This document shows, one piece after another, positions 1 to 6,200 of a stretch of 8,804 nt of DNA. A program made the position numbers and the translations under genes. Positions within the stretch are counted from its first letter, which is position 1; the number at the start of each line of letters is the position of its first letter. The notes below the pieces were generated by a model. That model saw nothing but the letters and a program-made list of their open reading frames with translations. It did not search any database and was not told where the DNA came from. The stretch is taken from contig SKYX01000013.1 in NCBI GenBank assembly GCA_007127655.1, positions 1 through 8,804 on the forward strand, read 5' to 3'. The DNA is from Desulfonatronum sp. Its GTDB lineage: Bacteria; Desulfobacterota; Desulfovibrionia; Desulfovibrionales; Desulfonatronaceae.

Positions 1-207
1 CTGAACCTGACAGCCCCAATATTCCTGCGCTACGCTCTCTCCCAGCCCGTGGACGTGGTTATTGTCGGTTGCTCGACACCCGCTGAAGTGGAGGAACTGG
101 CCCTGGCTGCACAATCATTTGCCCCCATGAGCCAGGAAGAGCAACAAGCTTTGCTCGATGCTTTCCAATCCCAAGCGCGACGACTGGCGTTTTACCGGGG
201 CCGGTGA
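1..207 (+). CDS. Aldo/keto reductase, C-terminal fragment (5' end outside window)
   Basis: The first 68 codons of frame 1 are open and end at TGA 205-207. The peptide contains FLRYALSQPVDVVIVGCSTP followed by an acidic helix (AEVEELALAAQ) and a short basic tail. The pattern of a helix, then IVGCSTP, then EVEE is typical of the last strand and helix of aldo/keto reductase TIM barrels, where the loop helps hold the NADPH 2'-phosphate. Such enzymes are cytosolic NADPH-dependent oxidoreductases of carbonyl compounds. The catalytic Asp-Tyr-Lys-His tetrad lies upstream of the window and cannot be checked, so the substrate is unknown. The gene is on the same strand as the next two genes but is separated from ldhA by 273 nt. 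Family assignment from the C-terminus alone is fairly safe; a subfamily is not. Confidence 0.8.
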   Translation: MNLTAPIFLRYALSQPVDVVIVGCSTPAEVEELALAAQSFAPMSQEEQQALLDAFQSQARRLAFYRGR

Positions 208-322
208 GGGCAGTACCGTTTACTGTTTCTGCTCGAGGATTTCCGGTGCTGGCGTACCTGGCTTGCGGCCCTGTTCGCCATGACACCCACGGCTTGGCGC
301 TTGGTCACTGGGTAGGTTCAAA

Positions 323-484
323 ATGTTGACTACTCAGATTGAAGTCGGCGATATGTCCTTGGACGCGGTGTTTCAGGTCATTCGCGGAAGATTCAAGACA
401 GTGGTATCAATTCCCCCGACCTATTTTGACCATAATCGACCAGATCGCGCGCGAATCCCCTCCCAAAAAAAAGGAAAACAATGA
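323..484 (+). CDS. Possible 53-codon small ORF overlapping the ldhA start
   Basis: An ATG at 323 opens a 53-residue frame ([20 protein letters not shown]..., ending in a basic PSQKKGKQ tail). Its TGA at 482-484 overlaps the ldhA ATG in an ATGA arrangement, which would allow translational coupling. There is no good Shine-Dalgarno upstream; the nearest purine run is GGTAGG, 7 nt before the ATG. I recognise no family. A competing reading is that this is just the ldhA leader: TTGACT at 326-331 and GATATG at 350-355 (18-nt spacing) could be a weak promoter whose transcript would start inside this frame. The rest of 208-480 shows nothing convincing except a 5-bp inverted repeat (CAGTA/TACTG, 211-225) just after the reductase stop. 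Confidence 0.18.
   Translation: MLTTQIEVGDMSLDAVFQVIRGRFKTVVSIPPTYFDHNRPDRARIPSQKKGKQ
471..475 (+). promoter_or_regulatory. Ribosome binding site of ldhA
   Basis: AAGGA, preceded by a run of A, ends 5 nt before the ATG at 481. It supports this ATG as the start, which also matches the N-terminus expected for the D-lactate dehydrogenase family (a short strand followed by S-T-K). Confidence 0.65.
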
Positions 485-1479
485 GAGTCGCCATATTCAG
501 CACCAAGAAGTATGATCAGGAATTTCTGGACGCCGCCAACAACGAGGCTGGCCATGAACTCCACTATTTTGAGACACGATTAACCTCGGAAACCTGCTCT
601 CTGGTCCAGGGGTTCGATGCGATCTGCGTATTCGTGAATGACTCGGTGGACAGAACCGTCGTGCAAGCCATGGCGGAAGGCGGGGTCAGGCTCTTGGCGC
701 TCCGATCAGCTGGATTCAACCATGTGGACCTGAAAGCCTCAAGAGAATTCAACATCACGGTTGCCCGGGTGCCTGCCTATTCGCCATACGCCGTTGCCGA
801 ACATACCCTGGCCCTGATCCTGGCTCTGAACCGGCATATCCATAGAGCATACAACCGTGTCCGCGAACGCAATTTTGCCTTGGATGGACTTTTAGGGTTT
901 GATATTTATGGGAAAACAGTAGGTGTTATCGGCACAGGACAGATCGGAACGGTCTTTACCAAATTGATGTCCGGTTTTGGTTGTGAGTTGTTGGGGCATG
1001 ATCCAATTCCCAGTAATGATTGCCAAGCTTTGGGTCTAAAGTATGTCCAACTTGATGAGTTGTTTGAACGTTCCCATATTATCAGCCTGCACTGCCCGCT
1101 GACTCCGGAGACGCATCATCTGATAAACAACCAGGCTGTCTCTAAAATGCGGGACGGCGTGATGCTGATCAATACCAGCAGAGGGGCCATCGTGGATACT
1201 CGGGCGCTCATTGATGGTCTGAAAAGCAGCAAAATCGGCAGCTTGGGCCTGGATGTCTATGAAGAAGAAGCGGATTTGTTTTTCGAGGATCTTTCCGACG
1301 AGGTGATCCAGGACGATGTATTTGCTCGGCTCCTGACCTTTCCCAACGTCTTGATCACCGGCCACCAGGGGTTCTTCACGGAAGAGGCATTGCGCAGTAT
1401 CGCTGAAACCACCCTTGCGAACATCACCGCCTTCGAGACTGGCCAAGGGCATATTCATGAGGTTTGCCAGAATAATTAA
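481..1479 (+). CDS. ldhA: D-lactate dehydrogenase (fermentative, NAD-dependent; D-2-hydroxyacid dehydrogenase family)
   Basis: This 332-residue cytosolic enzyme should reduce pyruvate to D-lactate with NADH, or run in reverse, regenerating NAD+ in fermentation. It resembles E. coli LdhA from end to end and has nearly the same length. Visible landmarks are the N-terminal [12 protein letters not shown], the [12 protein letters not shown] segment of the substrate domain, the Rossmann motif G151-x-G153-x-x-G156, and Asp174 at the end of the second strand, which favours NAD over NADP. The catalytic trio is Arg234 (NTSRGA), Glu263 (DVYEEE) and His295 (TGHQ), each one residue before its counterpart in E. 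coli LdhA. The [17 protein letters not shown] insert is characteristic of LdhA-type enzymes and separates them from glycerate or phosphoglycerate dehydrogenases. The ATG has a good ribosome binding site. No convincing terminator follows the stop. Other D-2-hydroxyacids as substrate are the main alternative. Confidence 0.92.
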   Translation: MRVAIFSTKKYDQEFLDAANNEAGHELHYFETRLTSETCSLVQGFDAICVFVNDSVDRTVVQAMAEGGVRLLALRSAGFNHVDLKASREFNITVARVPAYSPYAVAEHTLALILALNRHIHRAYNRVRERNFALDGLLGFDIYGKTVGVIGTGQIGTVFTKLMSGFGCELLGHDPIPSNDCQALGLKYVQLDELFERSHIISLHCPLTPETHHLINNQAVSKMRDGVMLINTSRGAIVDTRALIDGLKSSKIGSLGLDVYEEEADLFFEDLSDEVIQDDVFARLLTFPNVLITGHQGFFTEEALRSIAETTLANITAFETGQGHIHEVCQNN

Positions 1480-1840
1480 CCTCGCTATTTTTCAGCACAT
1501 TGCTACTGCACCTCATTTGACGTTATCGTCCCTTGGTGGGGATGGATGGGCCTACGACTTCACCCGAATGTAAAATAATTTAATTTGGTTGGCCGACTAA
1601 TCACGGCCGGGCCGGAGCCCATTGAAGTGGCCAGGGAACCTGACCATAGAAGGATTGAGCGATTACTCGAAGTAGAACTTCGATTTCAGACGGCGGATTG
1701 TCAAGAGTAAAACAAATCTTGTTCGGGCAAGCCAACATTTTCATTGCGGCCCAGCCCGTAAAACAGATTGCGCCGGAGAGCGATCCGGAGCACAATAACA
1801 CCTGTACGCCATCCACCAATTGGATAAGGATTTTGCCACA
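1480..1840 (+). other. Intergenic region between ldhA and the racemase gene
   Basis: These 361 nt contain no gene I can recognise. They hold a 5+1+5 inverted repeat of CGGCC/GGCCG at 1604-1614 and a 7-bp inverted repeat at 1667-1683. Several short frames are open. One, on the - strand from about 1819 to 1601, encodes 72 residues with a TTG start and no ribosome binding site. A second is a + frame ending at TAA 1708-1710. A third is a + frame ending at TGA 1842-1844, inside the racemase start. None resembles a known protein. The promoter of the racemase gene should lie here, but I see no strong -35/-10 pair. Confidence 0.5.
1667..1683. repeat. Short inverted repeat, 7-bp arms with 3-nt spacer
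   Basis: TCGAAGT and ACTTCGA are perfect inverted copies around AGA. The repeat lies about 160 nt before the racemase ATG and has no T-run after it, so it is not a classical terminator. It could be a protein-binding site or a small hairpin in the leader. It may also be chance. Confidence 0.35.
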
Positions 1841-2533
1841 ATGAAAACAATCGGCCTTCTCGGCGGAATGAGTTGGGAATCAACCGCCATATACTACCGG
1901 GAACTGAACAAGCAGGTCCAAGCCAGGCTGGGTGGACTTCATTCCGCCAAGATCATCTTGCATTCCGTGGACTTCCACGAGATCGAATTAATGATGAGGT
2001 CAGGCGATTGGGCGGGTATTGGCGACTATCTCGCCAGCGCCGCCCAGGGGCTTGAGAAAGCCGGTGCGGAACTGCTTCTCCTGTGCACGAACACGATCCA
2101 TAAGGTCGCTCATCAAATTGAGGCCGCGATATCCATTCCCTTCCTGCACATCGCCGATGCGACCGCGCATGAAATCAAACGCAATGGCCTTGATACCATC
2201 GGCCTATTGGGCACCAGTTTCACCATGGAGGAGTCGTTTTTAATCGACCGGTTTCAAAGCCAGGGGCTGTCCGTCCTGCTTCCCGGCCCGGAACAGAGGG
2301 AGATCGTGCATAGAGTAATTTTCGAGGAGCTTTGCCTTGGCAAGATCAACCCGGATTCCAGGCAGGCATACAAATCGATCGTCGCCAGCATGGCCGCGGA
2401 AGGAGCGCAAGGCGTGATTCTGGGCTGCACGGAGATCGGCAATTTGATAACCCAGGAGGATTCCCCCGTGCCGCTGTTTGATACGACCACCATTCATGTG
2501 CACATGGCGATTAATATCGCCCTTGGTGATTGA
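1841..2533 (+). CDS. ygeA: Aspartate/glutamate racemase family protein (YgeA type)
   Basis: The 230-residue product matches the YgeA/aspartate racemase family along its whole length and begins with the family hallmark MKTIGLLGGMSWESTAIYYR. These PLP-independent racemases use two facing residues, one per domain. Here they are the Cys82-Thr83 pair in LLLLCTNTIHK and Cys196 in ILGCTEIG. E. coli YgeA, reported as an L-Asp/Glu-preferring racemase, uses Thr83 and Cys197 at these places. The HSVDFHEIE and FLHIADAT blocks of the family are also present. The product would interconvert L- and D-amino acids in the cytosol, supplying or removing D-Asp or D-Glu. I prefer ATG 1841 over an in-frame TTG at 1820 because the family starts there and AAGGA lies 10 nt upstream. 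Substrate range (Asp, Glu or broader) cannot be read from the sequence. Confidence 0.9.
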   Translation: MKTIGLLGGMSWESTAIYYRELNKQVQARLGGLHSAKIILHSVDFHEIELMMRSGDWAGIGDYLASAAQGLEKAGAELLLLCTNTIHKVAHQIEAAISIPFLHIADATAHEIKRNGLDTIGLLGTSFTMEESFLIDRFQSQGLSVLLPGPEQREIVHRVIFEELCLGKINPDSRQAYKSIVASMAAEGAQGVILGCTEIGNLITQEDSPVPLFDTTTIHVHMAINIALGD

Positions 2534-2985
2534 GAGTTGAAGATGGGTGTTTGACGTCAGATAAGCGTCACCTGGAAAGTTGAAAGCGGGTCTTTCTGTG
2601 CAGCTCATTAAAGCATCCCCCCGACGGTGTTGATAGTGGCCTCGAAATAAAATCAAAAGACGGGGCTCGCTCGGAACTACGGGACTTGACAAGGTAGGTA
2701 GACATCAAAAGTCGTATCCCAGGCTCTTGAATAGGTTTGCCTTGAATTATTCGGCCAGTCCACCGGATGGCTTGTCATGGCTAATGCGGGTGTAAAGAGG
2801 GGCCGGTTAAACAAAAATGATACCCGAATGCGCCCGCTCCTGGTGCTCTATCCCGGGTGGGACTCGGGTGGGACTTTCGATCCAAAATTAGCAAAAATAT
2901 GGAAAATCAAATGGTGTTGTGGAAAAATATGTTCTGTAGTTTCAATAATTTGTTGCAATTTGAGGAGGTTGCAAAACTTGAGGGC
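2534..2985 (+). other. Gene-poor stretch between the racemase gene and the tRNA fragment
   Basis: About 450 nt without a recognisable gene. An open frame from ATG 2777 runs through the tRNA fragment and ends in the terminator at 3058, so I do not believe it. The first part (2534-2770) has ordinary composition. From about 2880 the sequence becomes AT-rich, with two copies of AAAAATATG (2893-2901 and 2923-2931) and two of GTTGCAA (2952-2958 and 2968-2974). Such AT-rich DNA with short direct repeats is common beside recombination sites. No integrase or excisionase gene is visible here. Confidence 0.5.
2854..2875 (+). repeat. Perfect tandem duplication of an 11-bp unit
   Basis: The unit CGGGTGGGACT occurs at 2854-2864 and again directly at 2865-2875. 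A looser relative, ACGGGACTT, is at 2679-2687. The pair sits about 115 nt inside the presumed element from the tRNA-derived core. Short G-rich direct repeats in this position resemble the arm-type binding sites of tyrosine integrases, although no integrase is in view to test this. Confidence 0.6.
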
Positions 2986-3035
2986 CTTGATTCGTAATCA
3001 GCAGGCCAGGAGTTCAAATCTCCTCGTCGGCTCCA
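2986..3035 (+). pseudogene. 3' fragment of tRNA-Thr (anticodon CGU), probable attachment-site core
   Basis: The segment reads as the 3' part of a tRNA. It has an anticodon loop TTCGTAA (2991-2997) with anticodon CGT at 2993-2995, and its stem has four of five pairs. A perfect T arm follows: AGGAG 3008-3012, loop TTCAAAT 3013-3019, CTCCT 3020-3024. The 3' acceptor strand CGTCGGC (3025-3031), discriminator T and encoded CCA (3033-3035) complete it. A whole gene would need GCCGACG and a D arm starting near 2960. The sequence there is TTGAGGA with no D arm, so this is not a functional tRNA. The break with tRNA sequence falls around 2986-2988, which is the likely core boundary. Confidence 0.85.
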
Positions 3036-3044
3036 GAGAAATCA

Positions 3045-3076
3045 AGGGGTTGCGGTGAAGACCGTAAGCCCTTTTT
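3045..3076 (+). terminator. Rho-independent terminator of the former tRNA-Thr gene
   Basis: AGGGGTTGCGGT (3045-3056) and ACCGTAAGCCCT (3061-3072) pair around a GAAG loop. One G/G mismatch and one G-U pair interrupt a 12-position stem. The stem ends in CCCTTTTT. It begins 9 nt after the CCA, the usual place for a tRNA terminator. This supports the view that the DNA from here rightward is the original downstream flank of the tRNA gene. Confidence 0.75.
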
Positions 3077-3238
3077 GTTTGAGTGGGAGGTTTTGGACGA
3101 CATCCTTGGCAGATGCCCAAGACCATTCGCTTGTTATCACTGATGCTGCCAATCTCCCCCACCGCGAACACCCCTCACTCGCCAGCTGAATATCCCTGCC
3201 TTACCTGGTCCGACTCATAGTCCGCACGGCGCACTCCT

Positions 3239-3255
3239 TTACTCAAATGGAGTAA
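3239..3255 (-). terminator. Weak hairpin after the helicase gene
   Basis: TTACTC (3239-3244) and GAGTAA (3250-3255) form a 6-bp inverted repeat with a 5-nt loop, 6 nt beyond the stop codon of the - strand helicase gene. There is no T-run on either strand, so at most it is a weak or factor-dependent 3' end. The rest of 3077-3261 holds no gene, only a 7-bp inverted repeat TTGGCAG/CTGCCAA (3106-3112 and 3146-3152) with a 33-nt loop. Confidence 0.2.
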
Positions 3256-3261
3256 GAGCCC

Positions 3262-6200
3262 TCAAGCCTCTCCCTCCTCCGCCTCCCAAACCACCTGAAA
3301 CAAGGCTACATGCCAGGACGGAAACCGTACCGGGTCAATCCAGCCTCCGGCCAGATCCTGTTCGGACGGCCTGCGGTGGATGGAGGCCAGGTGGTAGATT
3401 TTTTTCACTCGCAGGCCACGGTTCAGATACGCACAGTATTTCCTGTTCCCCTTGTCCGACAGGGCGCAGATCGGGATTCCATTTGAGGTAATCCGGAGCC
3501 CCTTTCCCCAGGGCATGAACTTGAGTTCGCCCGGAGCGGTTTGCAGGGCGTCAATGGCGGCTTTCGTTCCGGGGTGGCCGGTTCTTGCTGCCGGAAAAGA
3601 AAGATGGATGTCGTCGAGCTGCATCTCCCACAGCTCGGCCCGGATTTCCCGTTCCTCATCCGGAGTCAGGGAGATCGGTGGCTCCTGCACCGCCACCCAC
3701 TCTGGGACGGCGCTTTCGACTTCCTCCACAAACGGGTGACGTCCCGCGCAACAGAGAAAGAGCCGGTCCCTGGCCCGGGTCATGCCCACGTAATAGAGCC
3801 GCCGGGCCTCCTCCATGTTCGCTTCCAGGCGGGGATGGCCGACCAGCAGCACGGCCGGGAACTCCAGCCCTTTGGCTCCGTGCATGGTGGCGATGTTGAT
3901 GCCCTGGGCGGTGACTCGCCTGAATCGGCCCAGGTCGCGGGAGACGTCCCAGACGTATTCGGAAAATTCGCGGATCGGGTGGCGGATCGAGCCGCTTTCC
4001 TCCTGGTAGTCCCGGGCCATGATCAGGAGGTGGTCCAGCCACATCCTGTTGTGCACCACGCTTTCGGCAGCGAGATTCTCCACGAGTTGGCGGACTTCCA
4101 TGCCGGTGCAGAGGGCTTTGCCGCATCGTTGCAGCAGGTCGAGAATCTCCTTGATTTCGCGGATGTTCGGGAAGGGAATCCGTCGATTGCGCACCGGGCA
4201 GACGTCAATTCCGGCCCGCCGGGCCAGACGGGAGATGGCGAAGATTTCCTGGTTGGTCCGGCACAGGATGCAGACATCGCCGGGGGCCTGACCGTCCTTG
4301 GTAACCAGCCGATGGGCCTGTTCCAGGGTCGCCTTGAGCATGGCAAGCCGGGAGCGGGTTTGCAGGATGACGACCGGATCGCCCTTGTCCTTGCGCACCG
4401 GTTCCACGGCCGGGGTGTCCATCCGGTCCCGGTTGCGGCGGATCAGCCCATTGGCCGCGTGGATGATCGGAGCCCTGGATCGATAGTTGGCGACCATGTA
4501 TGTCAGGTCGGCGTCATACTCCCTGGCGAAGCGATGGATGAACCGGACGTTGGAGCCCTTGAAGGCATAGATGTTCTGGTCCGCGTCGCCCACGGCCAGC
4601 AGCGACGGCCGCCTGGACTGATCGGCTTCGCCGCGTCCAGCCAGAAGCGAGAGGAACTCGTATTCCAGCTCGCCGATGTCCTGGTACTCGTCCACCAGGA
4701 TGTGCTCCAGGCCCATGATCCGTTCCCGCCAGTCCAAGGCCGTTTCCGAATCCATGTCCCGGTTTTGGGCCAGATACGCCACGGCCTCCCGCAGGATGGA
4801 CGTGAAGACCGCCTCGTCCCCTCGGCTGCCGATCAGGGACCGCCCGGTAATGGCCATGGCCAGGCTGTGGTAAGTGTGCACTCGGATGGAGGCGGCGCTT
4901 TTGCCGAGGAGTACCTTGAGCCGCCCGCGCAACTCGACCACGGCGTTGCGGTTGAAGGCCACGGCCAGAATCCTGCCCGGCCGGACCCGCAGGACCTTGA
5001 GCAGATAGGCGATGCGATGCACGACGATCCGCGTCTTGCCTGAGCCCGGCCCGGCCACCACCAGCCTGTTTCCGTCCGTCGGAGCCTGGACGATCTTGCC
5101 CTGGACCGGATTCAGGGTCTTCAGGATCGCCGCGTGCTGCTCCTTGGTCACGGGCAGTTCAAGAATCCCCTTTCTGTCCTTGAGGTGTGTCTCCACAAAA
5201 GCCTGGCTGCTCTTCTGGAAATAGTCGCGCACGAACCGCAGGGCCGCGCCGATGCCGTCAAAGACCGCACCCAACTCGGCGAAGCGGCCCATGATGTGCA
5301 CCTGGGCGATCTTCTGCTTGTAGAAGACGGACAGCCCCTCGAAGTCCGCCTTGGTGAACCTGCCCTTGGCATCGAGCACCGTGATGGTCATGGCCGGCCG
5401 GATGATCGACAGCCCGTTCTGCAGGCTGACGGCCCGGGCGTGGTGCAGGGCGAAGAGCGCCTCCCTGCACCGCTCCGGCAGGTCGGTCAGCAATCTGGTG
5501 AACAGGTCTCCCTGAAGCGCCTTTTCCATCTCCCCGGTGCAGAACGAGACCAGCAGATCCTTGCCTTTCACCCCTGAAGGGATCTTGTCCAGAAGGTAGC
5601 GTAGCAGGACCCGGGTTGCCTGATTGCGCTCGGAGACGGCGTCCCTGATCTCCCTCCACTCCCGGCGCAGATTGACCTGGTAGGTCGCGTTCGAAAGCTG
5701 GCTGATCCGGAGCAGTTTTTCGTCCATGAGCAGCTCCAGGACCTGGAGCAGCTGGGCCGGTGTCGCGTCCTGCATGCCCTGGTCCTTGAGCCGCTGGCAG
5801 ACATGCCGCAGGGGGAGGTTGTATGTTCCTCCGGCCCTGGCGTCCGGCTCGTCCTCCTCCATGAGCTTGAGCAGATGATCCTCCAGGGAGACGTACCGGC
5901 CGAGCCGGGTTTCGGAGTCGTCGGCAATGCCCTTGCGCATAAAGGCGGTCATGTTCAGGTCGTGGTTCAGGATGCGGGCCTTGCGCATGGCGCTCAGGGC
6001 GTTCAGGATGCGCGTGGGCTCGGTTCCGAGCCGCTCCGACAGGGAGTCGGTATTGAGCAGTTCCTTGGGATCCGCCTGCATCAAGATGTCCAGGAGCCCC
6101 AGCCAGAGTTCCCGTTCGGACCTGGAAAGGTTGAGCGGGGCCATGATGGACAGGGCTTGCTCCTTGTTTTTGGTCAGCAGGCGGCCCTGGATGGTCAGGG

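Larger units (their letters stand above)
2840..3035 (+). mobile_element. Probable right end (attachment-site side) of an element integrated in a tRNA-Thr gene
   Basis: A tandem repeat (2854-2875), an AT-rich stretch and then the 3' part of a tRNA-Thr gene occur in that order. Elements with tyrosine recombinases often integrate into tRNA 3' ends. They leave a full tRNA at one end and a 3' duplicate at the other, with short repeated arm-type integrase sites on the element side of the core. The orientation here puts the element to the left and ancestral chromosome to the right. The left boundary given is only the start of the supporting signals. The matching intact tRNA-Thr and the integrase would be outside the window. 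An old remnant is as likely as a live element. Confidence 0.45.

Noticed and set aside
1036..1458. A 140-codon frame on the - strand within ldhA
   Set aside because: Antisense to a clearly coding, fully motif-bearing ldhA; no recognisable product.
1820..1840. TTG start giving a racemase seven residues longer
   Set aside because: The family begins with MKTIGLLGGMSWES at ATG 1841, and AAGGA at 1826-1830 serves that ATG.
2960..3035. A complete tRNA-Thr gene
   Set aside because: The 5' acceptor strand (GCCGACG) and a D arm are missing, and the outer anticodon pair is broken. Only the 3' part is tRNA.
2777..3058. A 93-codon frame on the + strand
   Set aside because: It runs through the tRNA fragment and into the terminator stem, and its product resembles nothing. 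A protein-coding role is incompatible with the RNA features.
3541..5043. A 500-codon open frame on the + strand
   Set aside because: It lies wholly antisense to the UvrD motor, whose motifs are intact on the - strand. The translation is rich in G, H, P and R and matches nothing; it is a shadow caused by high GC.
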